A stretch of DNA of 35,534 nucleotides from Candidatus Anaerofilum excrementigallinarum (GCA_019115305.1 DXDW01000226.1:1-35534), one strand, 5' to 3'. Counted from the stretch's first letter, positions 22,761 through 31,211 are shown. Translations and numbers: made by a program. Notes: generated by a model not told the origin, from the letters alone.

Positions 22761-24617
22761 ATGAGCCGCAAGCAAACAGACCCCGCCCAGCGGGACAATA
22801 TCGGCAGAATGGCTTCCCGCCTGCTGCAGCCGGCCCACCTGGCCAGCCTGGCAAAGCGGGGAGCCGACAGTCTGCGCCGGGACGGGGTGGAAGCCACCTG
22901 GCGGCAGGTGAGCTTCCGGGTGGACCTGGCGCTGCACCGGCAGGTGTGGCAGTACCGGGCCGACATCCCCCTGCGCCGGGAACTGGCCGCCCAGCGGGCC
23001 GCCGACACCACCGGCATGCCCTCTATCAGCGTGGTGGCCCCCCTCTACAATACGCCGGAAAAATTCCTGCGCCAGATGGTGGAAAGCGTCCGCCGCCAGA
23101 GCTACGGCCGCTGGCAGCTGGTGCTGGCCGACGCCTCGGACAAGGCCGTGCAGGCCAAGAATCAGGCTCTGCTGCCCCGGGATGAGCGGATCGTCTACAT
23201 CCCCCTGGAGGAAAACAAAGGCATTGCCGAAAACACCAACGCCGGCCTGGCCAAGGCCACCGGCGATTATGTGACCTTGCTGGACCACGACGACGTGCTG
23301 CAGCCCAACGCCCTGTTTGAGGTGGCCGCCGCCGTGCGGGATACCAGCGCACAGGTGATCTATTCCGACGAAATCGTCCTTTCCGGCGACCTCAAGGAGT
23401 TGGGAGAATACCACTTCAAGCCCGATTTCAGCCCCGATACCCTCCGGGGCTGCAACTACATCACCCATCTCTGCGCCTTTTCCCGCGCCTTGCTGGAACA
23501 GGTGGGGTACGAGCGGCCGGAATACGACGGCGCCCAGGACTTCGATCTGATCCTGCGGCTCACCGAGGCCGCCAACAAGGTGCACCACATTCCCAAGGTG
23601 CTCTATTTCTGGCGCCGCCACGCCGGGTCCACCGCTGCGGGCATCGCCGCCGCCAAGCCCTATGCCCTGGAGGCGGGCCGCCGGGCAGTGCAGGCCCAGC
23701 TGGACCGGCTGGGTCTGGCCGGCAGTGTGGAGCAGGTAGCCGGCAGCCCCGGAGCCTACCGGGTGCGGTATCAGCTGACCAATCGCCCCCTGGTGAGCGT
23801 GCTGATCCCCAACAAGGACCACACCGACGACCTGGACCGCTGCCTTGCCAGTCTGCGGGACAAGGCGGGCTACGACCGGCTGGAGGTCATTGTCATCGAG
23901 AACAACTCCACCGATCCCGCCACCTTCCGGTACTACGAGGAGATGGAAAAGCAGTATCCCTTTGCCCGGATGGTGCGGTACGAAGGGCCCTTCAACTTCT
24001 CGGCCATCAACAACTTCGGCCGCCGGTTCGCCAAGGGCCAGCAGCTGCTGCTGCTCAACAACGATATTGAGCTGCTCAGCGAGGATTTCATCCCCGAGCT
24101 GCTGGGATACAGCCAGCGCCCCGACGTGGGGGCGGTGGGCGCCAAGCTCTACTACCCCGACGACACCATCCAGCATGCGGGTGTGTTTATCGGTCTGGGA
24201 GGCAGCGCCGGCCACAGCCACAAAAGCCATCCCCGCAAAAGCGGCGGCGATATGTACCGCCTGGCCACCACCCAGAACATGAGCGCCGTCACCGGCGCCT
24301 GCCTCATGGTGAAGGCGGAGCTCTACGACGCCATGGGCGGCCTGGACGAAAAGAATTTCGCCGTGGCCTACAACGACGTGGACTTCTGCCTCAAGCTGCG
24401 GGATGCGGGCTATCTCAATGTTTTCACCCCCTTTGCCGAGGCCTATCACTACGAGAGCAAGAGCCGGGGCAGCGACAACGAAGGTGCCAACGCCCTGCGC
24501 TACCGGGGAGAAAAACAGCGGTTTGTGGAAAAATACGCCGCCATGATGGGGGAAGGCGGGGACCCCTACTACAATCCCCATTTCACCTTGCTGTACGAGA
24601 ATTACGGGTATAAATGA
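22761..24617 (+). CDS. Tandem-domain GT2 glycosyltransferase (first paralogue)
   Basis: A 618-residue cytoplasmic protein with two GT-A (family 2) domains. Domain 1 (about 90-310) starts at ISVVAPLYNTPEKFLRQMVES and has the DxD-like LLDHDDVLQ (about 173). Domain 2 (about 335-600) starts at VSVLIPNKDHTDDL and has LLLLNNDIE (about 429), then VTGACLMVKAELYDAMGG and NDVDFCLKLR. Both domains look catalytically competent, so the protein may add two sugars, or act as a polymerase. GGGAG is 7 bases before the ATG, within the end of the ATPase gene. The following gene is its paralogue and overlaps by ATGA. A rhamnan-type backbone is likely, from rfbC in the same operon. Confidence 0.88.
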   Translation: MSRKQTDPAQRDNIGRMASRLLQPAHLASLAKRGADSLRRDGVEATWRQVSFRVDLALHRQVWQYRADIPLRRELAAQRAADTTGMPSISVVAPLYNTPEKFLRQMVESVRRQSYGRWQLVLADASDKAVQAKNQALLPRDERIVYIPLEENKGIAENTNAGLAKATGDYVTLLDHDDVLQPNALFEVAAAVRDTSAQVIYSDEIVLSGDLKELGEYHFKPDFSPDTLRGCNYITHLCAFSRALLEQVGYERPEYDGAQDFDLILRLTEAANKVHHIPKVLYFWRRHAGSTAAGIAAAKPYALEAGRRAVQAQLDRLGLAGSVEQVAGSPGAYRVRYQLTNRPLVSVLIPNKDHTDDLDRCLASLRDKAGYDRLEVIVIENNSTDPATFRYYEEMEKQYPFARMVRYEGPFNFSAINNFGRRFAKGQQLLLLNNDIELLSEDFIPELLGYSQRPDVGAVGAKLYYPDDTIQHAGVFIGLGGSAGHSHKSHPRKSGGDMYRLATTQNMSAVTGACLMVKAELYDAMGGLDEKNFAVAYNDVDFCLKLRDAGYLNVFTPFAEAYHYESKSRGSDNEGANALRYRGEKQRFVEKYAAMMGEGGDPYYNPHFTLLYENYGYK

Positions 24618-26431
24618 TGAATCAGAATCTCAAGCGCGCCCGGGAACTGGCGGGATATTTCAACCAAAAGTTAAAAGAGGATGGAATTGTACCCACCGTA
24701 AAACGCACCGGAGCCTTTGTCAAACGGCGGTTTTTCGGCAAAAAGGGCCGTTTTCTGCCCACCAAAAAGGCGCTGGCTGCCCAGCGGGCTGCCGACACCC
24801 ACGATTGGCCGGTGATCTCGGTCTGCGTGCCCCTGTACAATACCCCCAAGCTGTATTTTGACCAGCTGCTGGCCAGCGTCCAGGGCCAGACCTGCCCCCG
24901 GTGGCAGCTCTGCCTGGCCGACGCCAGCGACGAGGCCCATGCCGAGGTGGGCCAGTGGGCCCGGCAGGCGGCGGAAAAGGACAGCCGCATCCGGTATAAA
25001 AAGATCGAAAACAAGGGCATTTCGGCCAACACCAACCAGGCGGCCGAGCTGGCCGACGGGGAGTATCTGGCTTTGGCTGACCACGACGATCTGCTGGCTC
25101 CTCACGCCATCTACTGGGCCAGCCGCACCGCCAAGGAGACCGGCGCGGGCTTTTTGTACAGCGACGAGGCGCTGTTCAGCCGGGATATCCGCCGCCCCAT
25201 GGCCGGGCATTTCAAGCCCGACTACGCCCCGGAATATCTGGAGTGCTGCAACTACATCTGCCATCTGGCGGTTTTCCGCCGGGAACTGTTCTGGCAGGTG
25301 GGGGGCGAGCGCAGCGAGTGCGACGGCGCCCAGGACCACGACCTGTTCCTGCGGCTCATCCGCCAGGCAGGGCCGCCGGTGCATATCCCCCGGGTGCTCT
25401 ACTACTGGCGGGTCCATGCCGGTTCCACCAGCGGCGGCACCGGGGCCAAGCCCTATGTCACCGCCGCGGCCAAGCGGGCCCTGACGGACCATCTGGCGGC
25501 CATGGGCCAGCCCGGCGAGGTGAGGGAGGGTCTGTTCCCCTCCACCTACAAGGTCACCGCCCCCCTGCCGGAAAACGCTCTGGTGAGCATCCTGATCCCC
25601 AACAAGGACCACACCGAGGACCTGGAAAAGGCCCTGCAGTCCATCTACAAAAAGACCGACTACCGCCTGTTTGAGGTCATCGTCATCGAGAATAACTCCA
25701 CCGATCCCGCCACCTTCCGGTACTACGAGGAGATGGAAAAGCGCTATCCCTCCTGCCGCGTGGTGCGGTACCAGGGCGGCTTCAACTTCTCGGCCATCAA
25801 CAATTTCGGCCGCAAATACGCCAAGGGGCAGTACCTGCTGCTGCTCAACAACGACGTGGAGGTCATCAATGGGGAGTGGCTGGGGGAGATGCTCCAGCTT
25901 TGCGCCCGGCCGGGCGTGGGGGCAGTGGGCGCCATGCTCTACTATCCCGACGACACCATCCAGCACGCGGGGGTCATTGTGGGATTGGGTGGCTATGCCG
26001 GCCACAGCCACAAATACGCCCGCCGGGGCGGCAGCGGCTATATGTTCCGGGCTGCTACGGTGCAGGATCTGTCGGCGGTGACGGCGGCCTGCATGCTGGT
26101 GCGGGCCGAGGTTTACGACGCCGTGGGAGGGCTGGACGAGGCCTTTGAGGTGGCCTTCAACGATGTGGACTTCTGTCTGCGGGTGCGGGAATTGGGCTGG
26201 CGCATCGCCTGGACCCCGTATGCCCAGCTCTACCACTACGAGAGCAAGAGCCGGGGCCTGGACGAAAAGGACCCGGTGAAAAAGGAGCGGTTCGCCACCG
26301 AGCAGAACCGTCTGCGGGCTCGCCACGCCGTCGCGCTGAAACGGGACCCCTATTACAGCCCCAACCTCACCCTGGACCGGGAGGATTTTTCCGAAAATCC
26401 CGACCACCGGTTCCTCAAAGAACAGGAATAA
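24614..26431 (+). CDS. Tandem-domain GT2 glycosyltransferase (second paralogue)
   Basis: A 605-residue protein with the same two-domain GT2 layout as its neighbour. Domain 1 begins at ISVCVPLYNTPKLYFDQLL with LADHDDLLA (about 154). Domain 2 begins at VSILIPNKDHTEDLEKAL with LLLLNNDVE (about 410), VTAACMLVRAEVYDAVGG and NDVDFCLRVR. The N-terminal 50 residues are basic and differ from the paralogue. The start overlaps the upstream stop (ATGA) and has almost no Shine-Dalgarno, so translation is coupled; ATG 24617 is an alternative. The two genes share exact nucleotide tracts and look like a tandem duplication followed by divergence in acceptor or donor choice. A terminator follows the operon. 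Confidence 0.88.
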   Translation: MMNQNLKRARELAGYFNQKLKEDGIVPTVKRTGAFVKRRFFGKKGRFLPTKKALAAQRAADTHDWPVISVCVPLYNTPKLYFDQLLASVQGQTCPRWQLCLADASDEAHAEVGQWARQAAEKDSRIRYKKIENKGISANTNQAAELADGEYLALADHDDLLAPHAIYWASRTAKETGAGFLYSDEALFSRDIRRPMAGHFKPDYAPEYLECCNYICHLAVFRRELFWQVGGERSECDGAQDHDLFLRLIRQAGPPVHIPRVLYYWRVHAGSTSGGTGAKPYVTAAAKRALTDHLAAMGQPGEVREGLFPSTYKVTAPLPENALVSILIPNKDHTEDLEKALQSIYKKTDYRLFEVIVIENNSTDPATFRYYEEMEKRYPSCRVVRYQGGFNFSAINNFGRKYAKGQYLLLLNNDVEVINGEWLGEMLQLCARPGVGAVGAMLYYPDDTIQHAGVIVGLGGYAGHSHKYARRGGSGYMFRAATVQDLSAVTAACMLVRAEVYDAVGGLDEAFEVAFNDVDFCLRVRELGWRIAWTPYAQLYHYESKSRGLDEKDPVKKERFATEQNRLRARHAVALKRDPYYSPNLTLDREDFSENPDHRFLKEQE

Positions 26432-26475
26432 ACAAAACGCCGTTTCCTTCCGCTGGGAGGGAAACGGCGTTTGTT
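26431..26475. terminator. Bidirectional terminator, polysaccharide operon / GNAT gene
   Basis: AACAAAACGCCGTTTCC pairs with GGGAAACGGCGTTTGTT, with one bulged A and an 11-base loop. A T-rich stretch follows on both strands. Confidence 0.82.
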
Positions 26476-26488
26476 GTATGGTTGGGTT

Positions 26489-27010
26489 TTAGATCGATTT
26501 TTCCATCACCAGCAGCAGATGCTCTCCGCTGGTCTCCTGCAGGGTGCGCTCCTCGACCACCGCAAAGCCCTGCTTTTCCCAGAAAGCTGCCCCGGGCAGG
26601 TTGGCGGCATAGCAGCCCAGACGCAGACTGTCCAGGCCGCAGCCGCGGGCTGCCTGTTCCAGCAGGTGCAGCAGCTGGGCGCCGAGGCCCTGGCGGTGCA
26701 GGGGCTTGGCCAGTACGAACAGACCGATAAATCCGCAGCTGGGCCGGGGATAGCCGGTGACAAAATCCAGCACTGCCGCCGGCTGCCCCTTGTGGTAAAC
26801 CAGCAGATAGCTTTTGCTCTCGGCTGTCATGCCGGGAGGCAGCGCTGCCAGGTCTTCCACCACGTCCCGGGGACCGGGGAGGGGCTGGCCGATCCGAGAA
26901 AAGTATTCCGCATTTTGGGCCAGCAGTTCCGCCGCCGGCTCTACCAGTCTTTCGTCCACCGGCCGGGGTTGCCAGTCCTCCTGGCCGGCGCAGAAAACTT
27001 GCTCAAACAT
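26489..27010 (-). CDS. GNAT-family N-acetyltransferase
   Basis: A 173-residue acetyltransferase. The acetyl-CoA site is AKPLHRQGLGAQLLHLLEQA (about residues 100-120), followed by SLRLGCYAANLPGAAFWEKQGF. The N-terminal half (about 10-80) includes a segment FVTGYPRPSCGFIGLFVL that forms the central strands. The acceptor is unknown. The ATG at 27010 is chosen because AAAGGAG lies 7 bases upstream; an ATG at 27031 lies upstream of that site. It follows the DUF3592-type gene by 31 bases, probably in one transcript. Confidence 0.85.
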   Translation of the reverse strand: MFEQVFCAGQEDWQPRPVDERLVEPAAELLAQNAEYFSRIGQPLPGPRDVVEDLAALPPGMTAESKSYLLVYHKGQPAAVLDFVTGYPRPSCGFIGLFVLAKPLHRQGLGAQLLHLLEQAARGCGLDSLRLGCYAANLPGAAFWEKQGFAVVEERTLQETSGEHLLLVMEKSI

Positions 27011-27041
27011 AGGCCTTCTCCTTTTAGTCATCCGCCGGACA

Positions 27042-27449
27042 TTATCGCAGGGTCAGGGCGATGGCGATGCAGACAGCAAAGGGAATGAGCCCCACCACCG
27101 AAAACACCGCGCAGAGAATCCGCAGCACCTTGTCGTCGTAGCCGAAAATATAGCTGTTGCGGGGGTTGTTGGGGTCGTAGCGGATATCCACCTGGGTGCC
27201 CACCGGGGGAACCCGGTTGGAGATATAGCCCCCGGTGCTGGTGTAGCGCACCCCGTCCACCCAGTACTCGTAGACCGGATGGAGGCTGCGGTTGTCCGAG
27301 GAGTGACGGACGCGAATATCGATCACCAGGCCGCAGCCCTCGGCGGTGCATTTTTTCCGCCGGTACAAAAGATTGCAGCCGATGATCAGTGCGGGGAGCA
27401 GAAAGGCCGCCCCCAGGCCGCAGAGGGTAAGAGTCAGTCCCAGTTCCAT
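27042..27449 (-). CDS. DUF3592-type small membrane protein
   Basis: A 135-residue protein with two membrane helices (about residues 5-27 and 108-133) around an extracytoplasmic or cytoplasmic loop of about 80 residues. The loop pattern (GLVIDIRVRHSS, HPVYEYWVDGVRYTS, VGTQVDIRYDPNNPRNSYI) is the DUF3592 signature. Function unknown. AGGAGG precedes the ATG at 27449. The frame stays open upstream but crosses the promoter and the LCP terminator, so the long version is rejected. Confidence 0.8.
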   Translation of the reverse strand: MELGLTLTLCGLGAAFLLPALIIGCNLLYRRKKCTAEGCGLVIDIRVRHSSDNRSLHPVYEYWVDGVRYTSTGGYISNRVPPVGTQVDIRYDPNNPRNSYIFGYDDKVLRILCAVFSVVGLIPFAVCIAIALTLR

Positions 27450-27502
27450 GGTGTCCTCCTGTGGTGGCGTGTGGCGGGGCTTGGCCCCGGCTTTCTGCTT
27501 GT

Positions 27503-27531
27503 ATTGTAAACAAAATCCGCCCTTTTCACAA
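27503..27531 (-). promoter_or_regulatory. Sigma-A promoter of the DUF3592-GNAT pair
   Basis: On the minus strand TTGTGA (27531-27526), a 17-base spacer and TACAAT (27508-27503). Start expected near 27496. Confidence 0.65.
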
Positions 27532-27544
27532 GTGCCGGGAAAAC

Positions 27545-27572
27545 AAAAAACGCCCCGCAACAGCGCGGGGCG
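27545..27572 (-). terminator. Terminator of the LCP gene
   Basis: On the minus strand CGCCCCGC pairs with GCGGGGCG (loop GCTGTT), followed by TTTTTT. Confidence 0.9.
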
Positions 27573-27588
27573 GAACATATAGGCTGTT

Positions 27589-28737
27589 TTAGTCGGAGGA
27601 GCTGGAGCGATAGGTGGAGCGGGAGGAAGAATCGTCCTCCTCATCCGAATTCGAAGAGGAATCGGCATCGCTGCTGTCTGCACCGGAGGAATCCTCATCG
27701 GTCTGCAGATCCTCCACCGAGTCGATCTCGCCGGTGAGGAACATATCCAGAATCTCGGCGTTGCGCTCAAAGTCGCATGCAACCACCACACGGCCGTTGT
27801 CCAGAGTCTGGCTCCAATAGGTATCCTCGGCGGGCAAGGTCATCTGCTGGGCCTGCACGCCCGCCAAAGTGGGAATCTCCATCAGCAGGCTGGTGATCTC
27901 CCCGTTGGTCAAGTTGGTATCGATCATGGGCAGCAGCTTGTCGGCCAGCAGGTCGATCTTGTCCAGGCTCAGGGTGAGGGCCTGGTCGATGGCCGCCTGG
28001 ATCACCTTGCGCTGGCGCTCGATGCGGTGCCAGTCGCTGTCCAGTTTGCGGATACGGGCATACTGCAGAGCCGTGGGGCCGTCAAACCGGTTGAGGCCTT
28101 CCTCAAATTTGTCCTCCTGGGCAATGTCGTTGAGCCATTCGGCTTCGGCCTCGCTCAGGTCGATCTCCACACCGCCGATGTCGGTGATGGCCGTCTCAAA
28201 CACATAGAAGTTCACCCGCACATACCGGGACACATCCACCTTGAAATAGCTGCGGATGGTCTGCAAAAGCAGCTCGGGGCCGCCGTAGGCAAACACATGG
28301 GTGAGCCAGTCGTCTCCCACATCAGGGATGGACACGCCGATGGCCCGTTCCAGGGATACCAGCCGCAGGGTGTTTTCCCGGCTGTTGATGGAAAGGATCA
28401 TCATGCTGTCGGCCCGGGACCGGGTGAATTCCTCGTCCCGCTCGTCGGTGCCGATGAGCAGAATGTTGTCGATGTCCTCATGTACATTCACGTCCCCTTC
28501 CGGCGGTTCGATGTCGCCGCCGTTGCGGGTGACGTCCAGATATTTTTCGTCGATCTCCAGATCATCGCCCAGAATACTGGTATCTTCGATGGGCTGTGTA
28601 TAGTCGATGCCGTCGCCGCGGCTGACCTTGTCCAGTTTGCTGTTCAGGTAATACCAGGCCAGTCCCGTGAGGACCAGCAGGATCACCAGCAGGATACACA
28701 GCACCGTGACCGCGATTCGGATCACACGCTTTCGCAT
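27589..28737 (-). CDS. LytR-CpsA-Psr (LCP) family cell-wall glycopolymer ligase
   Basis: A 382-residue membrane-anchored LCP protein. A basic N-terminus and one helix (about 5-28, VLCILLVILLVLTGLAWYYL) are followed by the LCP domain (about 88-290). Core motifs are LLIGTDERDEEFTRSRADSM, AYGGPELLLQTI, YVRVNFYVFETAITDIGG and YARIRKLDSDWHRIERQRKV. The usual SxPRD motif reads SLERA: the Arg is kept, the Asp is Ala. LCP enzymes move lipid-linked glycopolymers to peptidoglycan, which fits the polysaccharide operon 2 kb away. The last ~45 residues are a Ser/Asp/Glu low-complexity tail. The ATG at 28737 follows AAAGGAGG by 9 bases. It has its own promoter and terminator. Confidence 0.92.
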   Translation of the reverse strand: MRKRVIRIAVTVLCILLVILLVLTGLAWYYLNSKLDKVSRGDGIDYTQPIEDTSILGDDLEIDEKYLDVTRNGGDIEPPEGDVNVHEDIDNILLIGTDERDEEFTRSRADSMMILSINSRENTLRLVSLERAIGVSIPDVGDDWLTHVFAYGGPELLLQTIRSYFKVDVSRYVRVNFYVFETAITDIGGVEIDLSEAEAEWLNDIAQEDKFEEGLNRFDGPTALQYARIRKLDSDWHRIERQRKVIQAAIDQALTLSLDKIDLLADKLLPMIDTNLTNGEITSLLMEIPTLAGVQAQQMTLPAEDTYWSQTLDNGRVVVACDFERNAEILDMFLTGEIDSVEDLQTDEDSSGADSSDADSSSNSDEEDDSSSRSTYRSSSSD

Positions 28738-28849
28738 TCGGCAATGCCTCCTTTTGTCTGCTGCTGTCATACCAAAACGGCAAATCCCTGCCCCAAAGCA
28801 GGCGATGCCCGCCGGCGGACGCTTTGTGCGCAATCACCGACATCTTTTT

Positions 28850-28878
28850 ATTGTACGGATTTTTGGTGTAAAAATCAA
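28850..28878 (-). promoter_or_regulatory. Sigma-A promoter of the LCP gene
   Basis: On the minus strand TTGATT (28878-28873), a 17-base spacer and TACAAT (28855-28850). It leaves a leader of about 106 bases. Confidence 0.65.
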
Positions 28879-28890
28879 TTCCAAAATGTG

Positions 28891-28917
28891 AAAAAAGAGG
28901 CGAAAGCCGATTTTTTT
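28891..28917 (-). terminator. Possible terminator of the Crp-glycosyltransferase-flavin reductase operon
   Basis: A short GGC/GCC stem with a four-base loop is flanked by A6 and T7, so stem pairing extends into the T run on both strands. The GC part is short, so this is uncertain. Confidence 0.4.
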
Positions 28918-28937
28918 GCCGAAAAAGGGATCAAAAT

Positions 28938-29510
28938 TCAGCGCCGGGGCTTTTTCTTGCGCACGGTCCAGCCAAAGCTGCCCAGCCGGCGGCCCAGGGC
29001 ATAGTAATCCCCGTGGGCATAGGCCAGCAGGTCCGCCTTTTCCAGCTGCAGCCGGCCGGCGGCATCCAGCAGTTCCTCGTCCACGTCGATGGCCACAATG
29101 TCGGCCAGAAACAGATCGTGGCTGCCCAGGGGGATGCGCTGGAACACCCGGCATTCCAGATTCACCGGGCTTTCGGCCACCAGCGGGCAGCTCACCTGCT
29201 GGGCGGGCAGGGGAGTGAGGTGCATGGCGGCGAACTTGTCCACATCCCGGCCGCTTTTCACCCCGCACCAGTCCACCGCCCGAGCCAGCCGGCAGGTGGG
29301 CAGATTGACCACAAATTCCCCGCTTTCGCAGATGAGGGGATAGGAGTGGCGGCTGGGCCGCACCGAAATGGACAGCCGGGGCGGACGGGTGTTGATGAGC
29401 CCCGCCCAGGCCACCGTGAGCAGATTGGCCTTTTCGCCGCTGCCGCAGCTCACCAGCACCGGGGGAACCGGGGCCAGCAGGGCTCCGCCCTTCCAGCTTG
29501 CCTTACTCAT
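28938..29510 (-). CDS. Flavin reductase-like (FMN-binding split barrel) protein
   Basis: A 190-residue protein of the flavin reductase-like family. The hallmark segments are NLLTVAWAGLINTRPPRLSISV (shown in two parts by NLLTVAWAG and PPRLSISVRPSRHSY), GEFVVNLPT and GVKSGRDVDKFA. Such proteins bind FMN and reduce it or use it in oxidoreduction; in anaerobes the partner is often unknown. AAGGA lies just before the ATG at 29510. The start overlaps the upstream glycosyltransferase stop by 8 bases, so the two are co-translated although no shared pathway is obvious. Confidence 0.88.
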   Translation of the reverse strand: MSKASWKGGALLAPVPPVLVSCGSGEKANLLTVAWAGLINTRPPRLSISVRPSRHSYPLICESGEFVVNLPTCRLARAVDWCGVKSGRDVDKFAAMHLTPLPAQQVSCPLVAESPVNLECRVFQRIPLGSHDLFLADIVAIDVDEELLDAAGRLQLEKADLLAYAHGDYYALGRRLGSFGWTVRKKKPRR

Positions 29511-30480
29511 GGTCCTTCACCTCGGCGTCTTTCCCCAAAGTGGTTTCCCGGATGATGAACCGGGGCCGGCGCTTGGTCTCGTTGTAGATCTTGCCCACAT
29601 ATTCCCCGATGACGCCCAGGCAGAGCAGCTGCACGCCCCCCATAAAGAAGATGGCGCAGAGCATGCTGGACCAGCCCGACACCGTGATGCCGAACAGCTT
29701 GGTGGCCAGCACCCACAAAATGCCGATGATGCTGGCCAGGCTGATGAAAAAGCCCAGAGTGGTGATGATGCGGATGGGCTTGATGGACAGGCTGGTGATG
29801 CCGTCAAAGGCGAAGGAGAGCATTTTTTTCAAGGGATAGTGGCTCTCGCCGGCCATCCGCTCGGCCCGGGCGTAGTAGACGCTGGAATACCGGTAGCCCA
29901 CCAGAGGAACCAGACCCCGGAGGAACAGATTTACCTCCTCAAACTGGGCCAGACCTTCCAGGGCCCGGCGGCTGAGCAGCCGGTAGTCGGCGTGGTTGAA
30001 CACCACGTCGGCACCCAGGCTCTTCATCACCTTGTAAAAGCCCTCGGCGGTGGTGCGCTTGAACCAGGTGTCGGTGTCCCGGCGGCTGCGCACCCCGTAG
30101 ACCACATCGCAGCCCGCGGCGTATTCCGTCAGCATCTCGTCCATGGCGTTGATGTCGTCCTGGCCGTCGCAGTCGATGGAGATGGTCACGTCGGCGTGAT
30201 TTTTGGCGGTCATCAGCCCGGCCAGCAGGGCGTTCTGGTGGCCCCGGTTGCGGGACAGACAGACACCCTGGAAATGCTCGTCCTGCTGGTTCAGCTGGCA
30301 GATGATATCCCAGGTGTGGTCCTTGGAGCCGTCGTTGACAAACAGCACCCGGCTTTTGTCGCTGATGCGCCCCTGGCTTTCCAGGTCGCGCAGCTTGTCC
30401 AGAAACAGGCCGCTGGTGATGGGCAGCACCTGCTCCTCGTTGTAGCAGGGGATCACGATATACAAAACAGGCAGTTCCAT
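29503..30480 (-). CDS. GtrB/DPM1-like GT2 glycosyltransferase
   Basis: A 325-residue membrane glycosyltransferase that probably loads a sugar on undecaprenyl phosphate. The GT-A domain (about 1-225) has YIVIPCYNEEQVLP, FVNDGSKDHTW, RNRGHQNALLAGL and the metal-binding SIDCDGQDD. Two C-terminal membrane helices (about 230-255 and 268-292) and the tail GEYVGKIYNETKRRPRFII are standard for the GtrB/YkcC group. Such lipid-linked sugars feed GT-C enzymes, for which the YfhO protein in this window is one candidate. The ATG at 30480 follows AAAGGA by about 9 bases. It lies 20 bases after the Crp/Fnr gene in one operon. Confidence 0.9.
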   Translation of the reverse strand: MELPVLYIVIPCYNEEQVLPITSGLFLDKLRDLESQGRISDKSRVLFVNDGSKDHTWDIICQLNQQDEHFQGVCLSRNRGHQNALLAGLMTAKNHADVTISIDCDGQDDINAMDEMLTEYAAGCDVVYGVRSRRDTDTWFKRTTAEGFYKVMKSLGADVVFNHADYRLLSRRALEGLAQFEEVNLFLRGLVPLVGYRYSSVYYARAERMAGESHYPLKKMLSFAFDGITSLSIKPIRIITTLGFFISLASIIGILWVLATKLFGITVSGWSSMLCAIFFMGGVQLLCLGVIGEYVGKIYNETKRRPRFIIRETTLGKDAEVKDHE

Positions 30481-30500
30481 GACAAATATCCTTTCTTGTT

Positions 30501-31211
30501 TCAGCTGTGGGGGCAGAGTCCGGTATCCGGTCCGCAGCAGCGCAGGCGGTGGGGCTGCAGCAGCCGGAAGCTGCCCCGGTAGGTCTCCAGCAGGCCCTCG
30601 GCCTTCATCCGGGACAGTTCCCGGCACAAGGCGCTGCGGTCGCAGCAGAGGTACTGGGCCAGCTGGGAACGGGTGAGCCGGATACGGAAGGTGGCGCTGC
30701 CGGCCAGCCGGGATTCCTCCAGCAAAAAGGCGCAGATGCGGCTGCGCAGGCTTTTGATGAGCAGAAGGTCCAGACGGCGGTCCAGCTCGAAATATTTGTC
30801 GCTCACCGCCGCCAGCAGATTGGCCACAAAGGCGGTCTGGGCCGCGGGCACCGGGCAGCCGGGGCGCAGCAAAGAAGAGGCCGGCAGATACAGCACCCGG
30901 CTGTCCTGCAAAGCGGTGATGGTCACCGGGCTTTCCTTGCCGCCAAAGGCCAACACGTCCCCGAACACGCCGCCGGGGGCAAAATGGCCCACGGTGAGCT
31001 GCCGACCGTCGGCGGTGGGCTTTACCCCTTCCAGCTCTCCCTCCAGCAGAAATCCCAGCTCCCGCACCGGGTAACCGGCCAAAAGCACGATCTCGCCTTT
31101 TTTATACCGGTGCTCCGAGGGCGCCAGCCAGCGCAGCAGGGGCACGAAATCCTCCCGGGATACCTGGGCAAACAGCTCCGAGGATGCCAGCAAAGACAGG
31201 GCTTCTTCCAT
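30501..31211 (-). CDS. Crp/Fnr-family regulator with C-terminal cysteines
   Basis: A 236-residue Crp/Fnr protein: beta-roll sensor (about 15-125, FLLEGELEGVKPT and PGGVFGDVLAF), dimer helix, and winged helix (LTRSQLAQYLCCDRSALCREL). The tail CCGPDTGLCPHS puts three Cys and one His in the last dozen residues, and two more Cys lie in the DNA-recognition region; metal or Fe-S binding is possible but unproven. The ATG at 31211 follows AAAGGAGG. It is divergent from the ABC importer and leads an operon with the GtrB-like glycosyltransferase and flavin reductase. Two inverted repeats in the intergenic region could be its operators. Confidence 0.87.
   Translation of the reverse strand: MEEALSLLASSELFAQVSREDFVPLLRWLAPSEHRYKKGEIVLLAGYPVRELGFLLEGELEGVKPTADGRQLTVGHFAPGGVFGDVLAFGGKESPVTITALQDSRVLYLPASSLLRPGCPVPAAQTAFVANLLAAVSDKYFELDRRLDLLLIKSLRSRICAFLLEESRLAGSATFRIRLTRSQLAQYLCCDRSALCRELSRMKAEGLLETYRGSFRLLQPHRLRCCGPDTGLCPHS

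Noticed and set aside
22761-26431. Paired glycosyltransferase repeats as a mobile element or composite transposon
   Set aside because: No transposase, terminal inverted repeats or target duplications; a gene duplication explains it.
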